Assembly: GCF_035989305.1 (NCBI RefSeq)
Contig: NZ_CP108514.1
Coordinates: forward strand, 1,178,001 to 1,242,000
Length of the DNA: 64,000 nt
Direction of reading: 5' to 3'
DNA from: Streptomyces sp. NBC_01233
GTDB taxonomy: Bacteria > Actinomycetota > Actinomycetes > Streptomycetales > Streptomycetaceae
The notes under the pieces were generated by a model. It searched no databases. It had not been told where the DNA came from and saw nothing but the letters and a program-made list of their open reading frames with translations. Shown piece after piece: positions 1 through 7,879 of this stretch (position 1 is the first letter of the stretch; every line of letters starts with the position of its first letter). Made by a program: the position numbers and the translations under genes.

Positions 1-1163
1 CGGTCGCGGTGCTCGACGAGACCGTCTGTGTAGAAGACCAAGGACGCGTTCGGAGGCAGGGAACAGCGGTGGTCCCGGCGGGGATGGCCCGTTTCCACGC
101 CGAGGGGCAGATCCGGGTCGCCGTGGAGGTACCGGGCGTCCTCTCCCGGGATGACGAGCGCTGGAGGCAGGTGCCCCGCGGTGCTCCAGTACGCCTCCCA
201 GGCGCGGCCCGCCGGCTCGACCAGGGCCAGGCACACCGTGGTGACCGGGTTGTCGGTGATCGCCTCCAGCGTGCGGTCCAGCTGGGTGAGCACCGCGCTG
301 GGCGGGGTGTGGCATTCGTAGAGCAGGGCACGCAGCATGTTGCGGATCTGAGCCATCGACGCCGCCGCCTTCATGTCGTGCCCGACGACGTCCCCGATGA
401 CCACCGCGCAGGCTCCCCCGGGCACGAGCACCGCGTCGTACCAGTCGCCGCCCAGTTTGGCTCCCTCGGCCGGGCGGTAGTGCGCTGCGGCGGTGAAGGG
501 AGCCAGGTCCGGCAGCGTGGGCAGCAGGAGGCGCTGAAACCGTTCGGCGCCGGCCCGGATCTGGGTGAGCAGACGTGCCTTTTCGATGGCCACCCCCGCT
601 GCGCCCGCCAGGGCGAGGACCACTGCCTGGTCATCGGCGTCGAAGGGCCTGCCGTCGCGGCGGTCGGCGAGGTACAGATCCCCGTACACCTCGCCCTGGA
701 CCCTGATCGCCGTTCCCAGCAGTGTGCGCATCGGCGGGTGTCCGGGCGGGAAGCCGGAGGAGGCCGGGTGAGCCCCGATGTCATCGACCCGCAGGGGTTC
801 GGGGTGGCGGATCACATGGCCCAGCAGGCCCCTGCCCTGCGGCTTCCCGATGCCCGCAAGGCGGCGCTTCTCCTGCTTGGTCAGTCCCAGCGTGATGAAG
901 TCCTGAAGTCCCTCGTGCCGGTCGTCGAGGATGCCGATGGCTCCGTAGCGGGCGTCGACGAGGGCCATCGCACTGGAGACGATCCTGCGCAGCACACCCG
1001 GCAGCTCTTTCTCCCCGCTGACGGCGAGCACCGCGTCGAGCAGCCCCCGAAGCCTTTCCTCGGTCTCGGCGAGAGCCCTGGCCCGGTCCGCGATACGTTC
1101 AAGAGCGATATCCATATCGAACGGATGACCGCCGGAAGCCCGAGGGACGTCCCTCGCATCCAT
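1..1163 (-). CDS. GAF-domain PP2C (SpoIIE-type) serine phosphatase, C-terminus beyond window
   Basis: A cytoplasmic PP2C-type phosphatase, truncated by the left window edge; about 387 codons are visible. A short N-terminal helix is followed by a GAF domain (about residues 50-205) containing the run HPASSGFPPGHPPMRTLLG, which closely resembles the second GAF domain of DevS/DosT sensor kinases. The SpoIIE/PP2C catalytic domain follows, with metal-binding aspartates in GGDWYD (about residue 238), IGDVVGHD (about 255) and TDG near the edge. The ATG at 1163 was chosen because a purine-rich GAGAGGGG lies upstream; an in-frame ATG at 1115 is an alternative. It is divergent from the phosphoribosyltransferase-hydrolase gene. 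By family it should dephosphorylate an anti-sigma-factor antagonist or similar partner; the partner is not in view. Confidence 0.85.
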   Translation of the reverse strand, partial: MDARDVPRASGGHPFDMDIALERIADRARALAETEERLRGLLDAVLAVSGEKELPGVLRRIVSSAMALVDARYGAIGILDDRHEGLQDFITLGLTKQEKRRLAGIGKPQGRGLLGHVIRHPEPLRVDDIGAHPASSGFPPGHPPMRTLLGTAIRVQGEVYGDLYLADRRDGRPFDADDQAVVLALAGAAGVAIEKARLLTQIRAGAERFQRLLLPTLPDLAPFTAAAHYRPAEGAKLGGDWYDAVLVPGGACAVVIGDVVGHDMKAAASMAQIRNMLRALLYECHTPPSAVLTQLDRTLEAITDNPVTTVCLALVEPAGRAWEAYWSTAGHLPPALVIPGEDARYLHGDPDLPLGVETGHPRRDHRCSLPPNASLVFYTDGLVEHRD

Positions 1164-1376
1164 CGCCACCGCCCCTCTCACCGGCCCCCGTCACCGCGGG
1201 CTCCGCTCTTCCCAGTCTGCAAGCCCGGACGAGAGTCGGACACCCGGGGATCCGTGCCCCCCGCCTGCCCGGCGCGCTCGCGACGACGCCACATGCGGAT
1301 GCGGACTTCAGGCGCCGGTACGACCCTGGAGTCAGAGGTTCTGTGCCGCGTCGGCCCTTCGGCCTCTGATGCGGCG

Positions 1377-1410
1377 GTGGCCGGGGGCCCTGGGCCCGGC
1401 CCCGGCCGCC
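1377..1410. promoter_or_regulatory. G/C-only imperfect palindrome in divergent intergenic region
   Basis: The 1164-1518 gap separates two divergent genes. It contains an almost pure G/C imperfect palindrome around GGGGGCCCTGGGCCC. It could be an operator for the divergent pair, loosely like the G-rich/C-rich half sites of DevR-type boxes, but it lacks the T/A-rich centre of the mycobacterial consensus. This is inference from position and symmetry only. Confidence 0.2.
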
Positions 1411-1518
1411 GCGGCCTGCCGGACACGCAACCGTCGGGTTCCCGCCGCCCCGTCCTTCCGGCCGCATCTTCGGCGGGCGGAAGCCGACGGGTCGAGGCCG
1501 GCGATAAGGAGGCGCGGC

Positions 1519-2859
1519 ATGTTCTTTGCCGATCGAACGGCGGCCGGAAGACAGCTGGCCGGTGAGGTGTCCCGGCTCGGCCTGGCCGAGCCGGTGGTAC
1601 TCGGGCTCCCCCGCGGCGGCGTGCCCGTGGCCGCGGAGGTGGCACGCGTCCTGGGCGCGCCGCTGGACGTGATCGTGGTCCGCAAACTCGGGGTGCCCTT
1701 CCAGCCCGAGGTGGCGTTCGGTGCCATCGGCGAGGGCGGCGTACGACTGATCAACGAGGCGACGGTCCGTGCCGCCGGCCTGGGCGAACGGGACTGCGCC
1801 AGGGTGGAGGAAGCCGAACGGGCAGAACTTCAGCGGCGTCTGACGCGCTACCGGCACGGTCGGGAGCGCACCGCGCTCACCGGACGCACGGTGGTCGTCG
1901 TGGACGACGGAATCGCCACCGGATCGACCGCGTCCGTGGCGTGCGAGGTGGCGCGGGAGCACGGAGCGGCGCAAGTGGTCCTGGCCGTCCCCGTGGCGGC
2001 TCCCCAGGCGCTGGAGCAGCTTCGGCGCGTGGCCGACGAGGTGGTGTGCCTCTCGGTACCCCGTCATTTCTCCGCAGTGGGCCAATGGTACGAGGACTTC
2101 TCGCAGGTGGAAGACGAGGAGGTTGCCGCGCTGTTGGCCACGGCGGCACGGGCCCGCCCGGCAGCGCCTGCACAGGCTTCGGGTCAGGGCCCGACACAGA
2201 CTGAAGTGGCGGTGGACGCGGGAGGCACGGCGTTGCCCGGGCTGTTGACCGTACCCGAGGGCGCGGCGGGCGTCGTCGTCTTCGTGCACGGCAGCGGCAG
2301 CAGTCGCCTCAGCCCCCGTAACCGCCACGTGGCCGAGGTCCTCAACCGTGCGGGGCTGGCGACGCTGCTCTTCGACCTCCTCACCCCATCCGAGGCGCGG
2401 GACCGGGCGAAGGTCTTCGACATACCGCTCCTGGCTCTGCGCCTGACGCAGGCCACGAGCTGGCTCCGGGCACGGGTCCCCCTACGCATCTGCTACTTCG
2501 GCGCCAGCACGGGCGCCGCGGCCGCGCTCATGGCCGCCGCCGAACCCCGCTCCGACATCACCGCGATCGTCTCCCGGGGCGGACGCCCCGACCTGGCGGT
2601 CTCCCGCCTCGCAGCCGTACGCGCTCCAACCCTGCTGATCGTCGGTGGAGCCGACCATCAGGTACTGGATCTCAACCGCCAAGCCGCCGCCCGGCTGCGC
2701 TGCGAGCACCAGGTCGGCGTGGTTCCCGGTGCGACCCACCTCTTCGAGGAACCCGGCGCCCTGGACGCCGTGGCCGACGCCGCGCTGGACTGGTTCGTCC
2801 GCCACCTTCCCCACCTCGGCGCCGCTCCCCGCAGGTCCGACGAACACCGAGAGACGTGA
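1519..2859 (+). CDS. Phosphoribosyltransferase / alpha-beta hydrolase fusion protein
   Basis: A 446-aa two-domain cytoplasmic protein. Residues 1-210 are a type I phosphoribosyltransferase with the PRPP loop VVVVDDGIATGST (about 126-138) and PRGG near residue 31. Residues 230-435 are a dienelactone-hydrolase-like alpha/beta hydrolase with oxyanion region HGSGSS (257-262), nucleophile Ser330 in GASTG, Asp379 and His407. The ATG at 1519 is set by an AAGGAGG Shine-Dalgarno at 1507-1513, although the frame is open further upstream. The same domain fusion and length are known for mycobacterial Rv0571c, a DosR-regulon member. The substrate is unknown. The fusion suggests coupled handling of a phosphoribosylated compound, but that is inference. 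Confidence 0.9.
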   Translation: MFFADRTAAGRQLAGEVSRLGLAEPVVLGLPRGGVPVAAEVARVLGAPLDVIVVRKLGVPFQPEVAFGAIGEGGVRLINEATVRAAGLGERDCARVEEAERAELQRRLTRYRHGRERTALTGRTVVVVDDGIATGSTASVACEVAREHGAAQVVLAVPVAAPQALEQLRRVADEVVCLSVPRHFSAVGQWYEDFSQVEDEEVAALLATAARARPAAPAQASGQGPTQTEVAVDAGGTALPGLLTVPEGAAGVVVFVHGSGSSRLSPRNRHVAEVLNRAGLATLLFDLLTPSEARDRAKVFDIPLLALRLTQATSWLRARVPLRICYFGASTGAAAALMAAAEPRSDITAIVSRGGRPDLAVSRLAAVRAPTLLIVGGADHQVLDLNRQAAARLRCEHQVGVVPGATHLFEEPGALDAVADAALDWFVRHLPHLGAAPRRSDEHRET

Positions 2860-2924
2860 TGGCCGCCGGTCCTGGGCGCACGGTCCCGGGCGGCCGTCCG
2901 GGACCGCTGACATCCGGTTTCACC

Positions 2925-2959
2925 GGCCTCCTCATCGGCCCGCGGCCGATGAGGAGGCC
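2925..2959. terminator. Strong bidirectional hairpin terminator
   Basis: A perfect 16-bp inverted repeat (2925-2940 pairing with 2944-2959) with a 3-nt loop CGC. It sits just after the phosphoribosyltransferase-hydrolase stop and at the 3' end of the convergent aquaporin remnant, so it would end transcription from both sides. There is no T-tract, as is common in Streptomyces. Confidence 0.7.
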
Positions 2960-3328
2960 TCCGGGCTCGGGGGGCCCGCGCAGGATCCAGGCCAGAGGCG
3001 CGGCGAGCACACGCGCCGGCCAGCGGTCCCACGATATGGATCCACAGCTGCCCCGTACTGCCGCCGACCACCGCCTGAGCGAGACTGCGAGCCGGGTTCA
3101 TCGACCCGCCGCCGGCCGGGCCCCGGAGGCCGTTCCCAGAATCACGGTCGCCGGTGCTCCGCCCATCTGCGCGAGGACATATCCAGGCACCCTGCGCCAA
3201 GGGAACGCGCCACGTGTCGCGAACGCCACCGAAACGGCCGGGTTGCGATGGGCCCCGGAGGTCTCACCGAGGGTGTAGATCAAGGCGTCACGACAGCGGC
3301 TCTCCGCGCCGAGGCGGCGGCAGCGCAC
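2960..3328 (-). pseudogene. Decayed aquaporin/glycerol facilitator (MIP family)
   Basis: Remnant of a MIP-family membrane channel. In one frame (3328 down to about 3150) there is [17 protein letters not shown] followed by [12 protein letters not shown], the first NPA half. In a second frame (about 3150-3020) there is [14 protein letters not shown] followed by HIVGPLAGA, the second NPA half. In a third frame the C-terminal tail APLAWILRGP appears. The stretch between the halves, about 100 residues in intact family members, is deleted, and at least two frame changes are present. The N-terminal helix is also missing. It lies directly downstream of the small coiled-coil gene at 3386-3577, on the same strand. 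It cannot encode a working channel. Confidence 0.75.
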
Positions 3329-3385
3329 GGCTACAACTCCGGCACTCCGTCGCCGCCCTCGGTCAGGCGGGACTTGGCCGTGGTG

Positions 3386-3577
3386 CTACAGGCCCTGGGC
3401 CAGGAGAAGTTCATGAGCGAGCCGTGCACCGCGCGCCGCGTGGGCCGACGCGTCCGTGTCCTGTGAGGGGTTGGCCTCCAGACCTTCGGCCAGTGCCCGG
3501 ACTGCCTGGGCAAGTGTCTGCACCTGTGCTTCGACGAGGGACAGACGGTCGTGCTCAGAGGGGGTGCTCTGGGTCAT
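3386..3577 (-). CDS. Small coiled-coil-like protein of unknown function
   Basis: A 63-aa hydrophilic protein with heptad-like spacing in its first half (DRLSLVEAQVQTLAQAVRAL) and an Ala-rich second helix (RGARLAHELLLAQGL). The ATG at 3577 has a clear GGAGG ribosome site about 6 nt upstream. It has no signal peptide or membrane segment. It reads into the decayed aquaporin, so the two were probably co-transcribed. A frameshifted paralogue lies at 7684-7872 and shares DRLS, VQ, AQAVR, EGLE-NP and AAR positions, which supports this being a real gene. I do not recognise a named family. Confidence 0.65.
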   Translation of the reverse strand: MTQSTPSEHDRLSLVEAQVQTLAQAVRALAEGLEANPSQDTDASAHAARGARLAHELLLAQGL

Positions 3578-4063
3578 GACAAGCCTCCGTGATCAAGACA
3601 GTGGGTGTACGGGCGTCACGTGCCACTCTGTGCCATGGCAGGGTGCGGGTCCACCGGACGCATCCGACCGGTGCCGCCTTTCGGCGGTCGAGTTGCAGAC
3701 TGGGCTGAGCGGGCCGTCCCTTCCAGCGAGCGAGGCGGCTGCCCGCGTCGCCCTGACTGTTCTCCGTCCGGCCCATTCAGGGGCGACGGAAGGCAGGGGC
3801 TTGGGCAGAGCCGTACGGGCGTACGGCCGCCTGGGCGTCACGCTGCTCCGCGGCGACCGCCTCCGTATGGAGCCGGCAGGCATCCCGGCGGAGGAATCCG
3901 CAGCCGCCGACCATGGCGAAGGCCTGCACACGCCCGAGTGAACCAACACGTCCTACGCGGCCCTGCTCGACCGCACATCCGCCCTGCGAGACCCGTGCCG
4001 GTCCGGAGGAGGGACGCGTCGGCTTGGTGCACCGGGACCCTCGGCTCCTCGCGGTGGGTCGGC
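3578..4063. other. Gene-free stretch
   Basis: About 485 bp between the start of the small coiled-coil gene and the stop of the universal stress protein gene. The frames that are open here read as low-complexity Arg/Pro/Ser protein with no family resemblance. I see no RNA gene, clear hairpin or repeat. Promoter signals for the small gene presumably lie near 3580-3650. Confidence 0.5.
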
Positions 4064-4939
4064 TCAGTCATGGGGGACTACGGCGACGGGGCAGCGCGCG
4101 TGATGAACGGCGGCGATGGCCACGGGCCCCAGACGAGGTGCCAGGGCAGGACGATGCTTGCGTCGGCCGACGACCAGCAGCCCGGCCCCCTCAGCGGCAC
4201 GCACCACGGCCTTGGCAGGGCTTTCGAGACCGAGACTGTCGGCCACCTCCACACCTGGAAACCGCTCGCGCCAGGGGCCGAGGGCCTGACTCAGGAGCTC
4301 CCGCGCTTCCTGCGCGATCTTCTCGGTCACGTCGTGGTCCACCCCCCAGGGAGCGTGCGCGTGCGCCGGCAGGGTTCGGCCGTGGACGGCCCGCAGGGGC
4401 GTTCCCCATGCCGCGGCGGTGGCGAAGGAGAATGCGAGCAGGTCGTCACACGGGCCGTGCAGCTTCACTGCCACCACTACGCCGCCTGAAGTTCCTGGAA
4501 CGGACGGCGTCCCCTCTCCGCCCGTTCCGGTACGGACCAGGACCACCGGCCGCTCGGACCGTGCCACCACGGGCATGCTGATGTCGCCCAGGAAATAGCT
4601 CTGGACGGGCTCCAGCCCCCGCGAACCGAGCACGGTCATCTCGGACTCCGCTGACGCTTTCAGCAGCGCCTCCTGGGCGTCTTCGGCGACCAGGCTGCCG
4701 ACGATCGAAAGGCCCGGGTGGCGCGCTTGGAGCTCCGCCTTCGCGTGGTCCACGATCCGCCTCGCCCAGTAGTTCTGATCCATCTCGGCGGGAACGCGGG
4801 TCGGTTCCGGCACCAGGAGGGGCCACGCGTGCAGGAGGCGCAGCGTGAGCTTGCGGCGCTCGGCTTCATCAGCCGCCCAACGGGCGGCGGCGAGACTCTC
4901 GGGTGAGCCGTCGAGGCCCACAGTGACGACTGGCTCCAT
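4064..4939 (-). CDS. Universal stress protein, two tandem Usp domains
   Basis: A 291-aa protein made of two UspA domains. The first opens with VVTVGLDGSPES (residue 4 on) and ends near VLGSRGLEPVQS and PVVLVRTG. The second begins near residue 150 (GGVVVAVKLH) and ends with LLVVGRRKH and CPVAVVPHD. The start is taken at the ATG at 4939 directly before the first beta strand; the open frame reaches 5170, but that upstream peptide does not resemble Usp. The second domain lacks a clean G-2x-G-9x-G(S/T) ATP motif, so nucleotide binding may be limited to domain one. Families of this kind are induced in hypoxia and stress; other USP genes here are at 8703 and 12518. Confidence 0.9.
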   Translation of the reverse strand: MEPVVTVGLDGSPESLAAARWAADEAERRKLTLRLLHAWPLLVPEPTRVPAEMDQNYWARRIVDHAKAELQARHPGLSIVGSLVAEDAQEALLKASAESEMTVLGSRGLEPVQSYFLGDISMPVVARSERPVVLVRTGTGGEGTPSVPGTSGGVVVAVKLHGPCDDLLAFSFATAAAWGTPLRAVHGRTLPAHAHAPWGVDHDVTEKIAQEARELLSQALGPWRERFPGVEVADSLGLESPAKAVVRAAEGAGLLVVGRRKHRPALAPRLGPVAIAAVHHARCPVAVVPHD

Positions 4940-5308
4940 GCCGACTGCTCCGTCTGATAGGTGACTGGAAGGGCGGTGAGGTGTCCGGCAGGCCGGAGCG
5001 CTGTCGTCCCCGCGCTCTCGCCGGTAACCGTGCAGCGACCGTGAGCGGATACCCGACGGAGCATCTGTGCCAACGCGCCGAGCACACGGCCGCACCTCAT
5101 TCGAGAAATACCGCACATTTCCCTGCGGCGCACGCGGACCCCGCCACGGCAGGAGCCTCGTGTCCGACAACGGGGTGCCGCTCCACCGTCTGTACGGGGT
5201 GGCGTCGAGTCACTCGGCGTGTAGCTGATCGCCGCTGCCTCGGAGCGGGCCGGGAAGGTGGTTCGATGTTCTTCGACAACGTGGAGCGGACGACCAGCGG
5301 GTCTTCCC
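4940..5308. other. Gene-free stretch upstream of the USP gene
   Basis: About 370 bp with no recognisable coding sequence. It should contain the promoter of the minus-strand USP gene. A locally A/T-richer patch (AAATGTGCGGTATTTCTCG on the minus strand, near 5100) is the best promoter candidate by composition. I could not match a specific operator. Confidence 0.35.
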
Positions 5309-5521
5309 CTACGGCGTCAGCGGGGCGTTCACCGGAGCCGCGACCGCCTTCTTCGCCGTGTTCGGGTACGACGCCATGAGCACCGCGACGATGCCGCTGC
5401 TCTGGTCGAAGCCGTCCATCTCCGCGAGGAGCTGGTTGAGGGTCTGTTCGCGCTCGTCGTTGCCGCCCAGCCGGGCGCCGCCGCGGCGGCTGCCGACGGC
5501 GTCGATCTCGTCGAGGGCGCC
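5309..5521 (-). pseudogene. Fragment of FtsH AAA protease
   Basis: The minus-strand frame holds [12 protein letters not shown] followed by [21 protein letters not shown]. This is the Walker B and following region of FtsH-type ATP-dependent metalloproteases (consensus around IDEIDAVGRQRG and [17 protein letters not shown]). About 55 residues match; before and after this the frame loses similarity. Neither the Walker A motif, the HEXXH protease motif nor the membrane segments are present nearby, so this is an internal relic. FtsH in the cell is a membrane quality-control protease. Confidence 0.75.
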
Positions 5522-5585
5522 CGCTGCACAGCGCGTGCAGTACCGCGAGCCGGCAGTAATCGCCGAACTGCGCAGGTGGGCGTTG

Positions 5586-6407
5586 TCACGTGGAGGCGGA
5601 AGGCGACTGGTCGAGGGTGAACAGGCCGCCGTCCGGGTCACTCACCGTCACCCTCAGTTTCCCCTCGCCCCACGGCGCCGCGTCGGGAACGATGCCGCCA
5701 CCGTTCTCCACTACTGCCGCCTGCGCCGCCTTCAGGTCCGGGACCTTGAAGTGGACCAGCCAGCGGGGCCGCATCTGCGGCCTGGCGGCCGCCGCCTCGA
5801 CCGGCCCGCTGTTCAGGCGCGCTACAGGCCGGCCCTCGCGCCGCAGGACGACCTGGTCCTCCTCGTAGGAGACGTCGCAGCACCCGCTGCCCTCCTCCGC
5901 CGCCCACTCCAGGACCTCACCGTAGAAGACGGCCGCGTCGAAGGCATTCTTGGTGTGCAGCTCCAGCCACGTCGGCGCCTCGCCGTCCCCGACACTCCAC
6001 TCGGACAGGACACGCCCCTCCCAGATGCCGAAACCCGCCCCCTCGGGATCGGTCGCCAGAGCTGCCCGGCCGCGCGGCGGATAGGAGACCGGGCCCACCC
6101 CGACCGTGCCCCCACGTTCCCGGATCCTGGCCACGGTGACATCGGCGTCGTCTACCGAGAAGTACACCGTCCACGCCACGGGCACTGCCAGCGCACCAGC
6201 CATCGCCCCGATCCCCGCCACCGGCACACCGTCCTGCTCCGCCACCGAGAAGGCACGCCCGAAACCACCCGTCCGGAATGTCCAACCCAGTACCGCCCCG
6301 TAGAAACGCTCCGCGGCCTGACGGTCACGTGCCATCAGACTCAGCCAGCACGGGGAACCCACCACATCCGCTGCTACGAGCACCACGATGCCGCCTCTCT
6401 TCGTCAT
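5586..6407 (-). CDS. Two-domain VOC (glyoxalase/bleomycin-resistance-like) protein
   Basis: A 273-aa protein with two vicinal-oxygen-chelate domains. Domain one runs from [11 protein letters not shown] (about residue 18) to [12 protein letters not shown] (about 130). Domain two starts near [10 protein letters not shown] and ends [11 protein letters not shown]. This is the layout of the Streptomyces VOC proteins often labelled hydroxylase or glyoxalase, for which no substrate is established. A GTG at 6386 preceded by GAGAGG is an alternative start giving a protein 7 residues shorter. It stands between the FtsH relic and a non-coding stretch, with no operon partner. Confidence 0.85.
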   Translation of the reverse strand: MTKRGGIVVLVAADVVGSPCWLSLMARDRQAAERFYGAVLGWTFRTGGFGRAFSVAEQDGVPVAGIGAMAGALAVPVAWTVYFSVDDADVTVARIRERGGTVGVGPVSYPPRGRAALATDPEGAGFGIWEGRVLSEWSVGDGEAPTWLELHTKNAFDAAVFYGEVLEWAAEEGSGCCDVSYEEDQVVLRREGRPVARLNSGPVEAAAARPQMRPRWLVHFKVPDLKAAQAAVVENGGGIVPDAAPWGEGKLRVTVSDPDGGLFTLDQSPSAST

Positions 6408-6828
6408 CCGGACCGCCGCCCCCGAACGGGCACGGGATCACTCGTTCCTGCCAGTCCGGCGGGCAGGTTCCCGAGTCGGCCGCGGCGGCACGAGGCGGTC
6501 ATTGCTCTGGCTCCTCCACCGTAGCCCGGCGCCTTGCACGAGGCGCAGAACAGAGAGCGCGTTGGCGCCGTCGACCAGGCCGTCTGATGAGCTTGGCCCA
6601 GGTGGGGAACGACGGATCATCAGCGAAGAGGGCCATACGGATTGGTTCTGGATCGCGCGGACCGGCACCCTCACTCTCGTGCCCTGCAGGAAGCCTGTCT
6701 GCCGTGATCGAGCGGCCGGGGCGGCCTCCATCATCATCCGCACGGCCTCGGCGACTCAGCAGCGGCTCTCGAAGCGTACTCTCGAACTGGTGGGAGGGTC
6801 GGTGAGCAACAGGCGGAGGGAGCACCCC
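6408..6828. other. Stretch with no supported gene
   Basis: About 420 bp between the VOC gene start and the DUF1918 gene start. The minus strand contains short pieces that read like protein (LFADDPSFPTWAKLI in one frame, GLVDGANALSVLRLVQ in the next), which may be a further relic with a frameshift, but I do not recognise a family. Confidence 0.35.
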
Positions 6829-7053
6829 GTGCGCGCACACGTCGGAGACTGGATCGTGGTGGAGTCCGTGCATTTGGGCGGGCAGCGCCGCCGGGGGCAG
6901 ATCTTGCGTCTTGAGCATCCGGACGGCACACCGCCATATGTCGTGCGCTGGACGGAGGATGACCGGGAGACCGTCTTCTTCCCCGGACCTGAAGCCCACA
7001 TTGAATCCGCGGACGAGCACACCGCACATAGGTCGGCTTTTCCCGACCGATAA
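6829..7053 (+). CDS. DUF1918 domain protein
   Basis: A 74-aa protein beginning with GTG at 6829, set by GGAGGG at 6815-6820. The open frame extends far upstream but only this part resembles a family. The core is AHVGDWIVVES, then RGQILRLEHPDGTPPYVVRW and PGPEAHIE, which matches DUF1918 (SH3-like small proteins). Mycobacterial Rv0569, in the DosR dormancy regulon, belongs to this family, and its gene lies close to those for the phosphoribosyltransferase-hydrolase and PncB2. The molecular function is not known. Confidence 0.85.
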   Translation: MRAHVGDWIVVESVHLGGQRRRGQILRLEHPDGTPPYVVRWTEDDRETVFFPGPEAHIESADEHTAHRSAFPDR

Positions 7054-7152
7054 CGGAGTCCGGACCCGAAGCCTGCTCCTGCGGGTACCCCCGTCAGCAG
7101 GGCGCGAGTCCCCCACATCAATGTGTGCAGCACGTTCCGGTGCTCCCCCTGA

Positions 7153-7398
7153 TCAGCCCCTGCCCGGGGCCGAACTCGACGTCCTGGAAGTCTCCTCGGA
7201 TCCGCGGGATCGTCGAGCGCGGTGGGGCAAGGGCGCGGAGGAGCGAGGGCGCTCGGCGGCCTGGACTTTGGGAAGGGTCACTGTCAACGCCCTCGCCGCC
7301 AGGTTCGCCTTGATCTGTGCGGCATGGACCCCGACGGGCAGCCGCATCCAGCACTCGAAACGGCCGGTGCGGCGCATACCCCGACGCAGGACACCGAC
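7153..7398 (-). pseudogene. C-terminal remnant of a small heat-shock protein (Hsp20/alpha-crystallin)
   Basis: The minus-strand frame reads VGVLRRGMRRTGRFECWMRL then QIKANLAARALTVTLPKVQA (about 7398-7237), matching the end of the alpha-crystallin domain of Hsp20 (typical form RRTGRFEYRVTLPG, IEAKLADGVLTVRVPK). The N-terminal two thirds of the gene is absent or unreadable upstream, and the tail has drifted. Hsp20 (HspX/Acr in mycobacteria) is a chaperone strongly induced in dormancy. The fragment cannot form a crystallin fold. Confidence 0.75.
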
Positions 7399-7683
7399 CG
7401 CGCGCCGTCGGTCGGCAGGGCCCCTCAGCCCCGGGGAAGGTCCGTTCGGCCCCCTGCGAGTCTCGGGTGGCCGAGGAAGACTGGGTGGTGGCGAGTAAGA
7501 AAGGAGCGGGCGGACCGGAGCCGAGCTCCCGGGCCCGAGAGAGGTCGATGCCACGCGGAACCGCCACACGACGGACCGTCGCCGGCCGCCCTGCACATGA
7601 TCGAACAGACACGTGGCACACAGCGTGCGCGTCTTTCCATGGCGTGTCTGTCAATGGCGTAATCCATGGGGCTGAGGTCGCCC

Positions 7684-7872
7684 ATGAGTGAGAACACATC
7701 GGACACCGAGCGGCCCGAGGACCGATTGAGCGTGCTCGGGGCATACGTCCAGGCCCCGGCACAGGCCGTGCGAATCCCCCGCCGAGGGGCTTGAGGAGAA
7801 TCCGGAGGAACAGGCACTCGACGCGCCCCAGCGAGCGGCGCGAAGCCCGAACCACGGGACCACATCTGGAGC
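7684..7872 (+). pseudogene. Frameshifted paralogue of the small coiled-coil protein at 3386-3577
   Basis: The ATG at 7684 opens a 36-codon frame, DRLSVLGAYVQAPAQAVR preceded by an acidic start, ending at a TGA near 7792. Shifting frame just before the stop continues with GLEENPEEQALDAPQRAARS. Both parts line up with the protein at 3386-3577 (DRLS, VQ, AQAVR, EGLE-NP, AAR). One small indel around 7780 therefore separates two halves of a former gene of about 60 codons. It lies immediately upstream of the CBS-BON gene, as the intact copy lies upstream of the aquaporin relic. The short first frame may still be translated. Confidence 0.55.
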
Positions 7873-7879
7873 GAGCGCC

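Noticed and set aside
1141..1156. 16-bp perfect palindrome containing GGGAC/GTCCC, like DosR half sites
   Set aside because: It lies inside the first codons of the phosphatase gene and lacks the 4-nt T/A-rich spacer of DosR boxes.
9..1565. 518-codon plus-strand open frame
   Set aside because: It is antisense to the GAF-PP2C gene, reads as Arg/Gly-rich low-complexity protein with no family motif, and arises from high GC.
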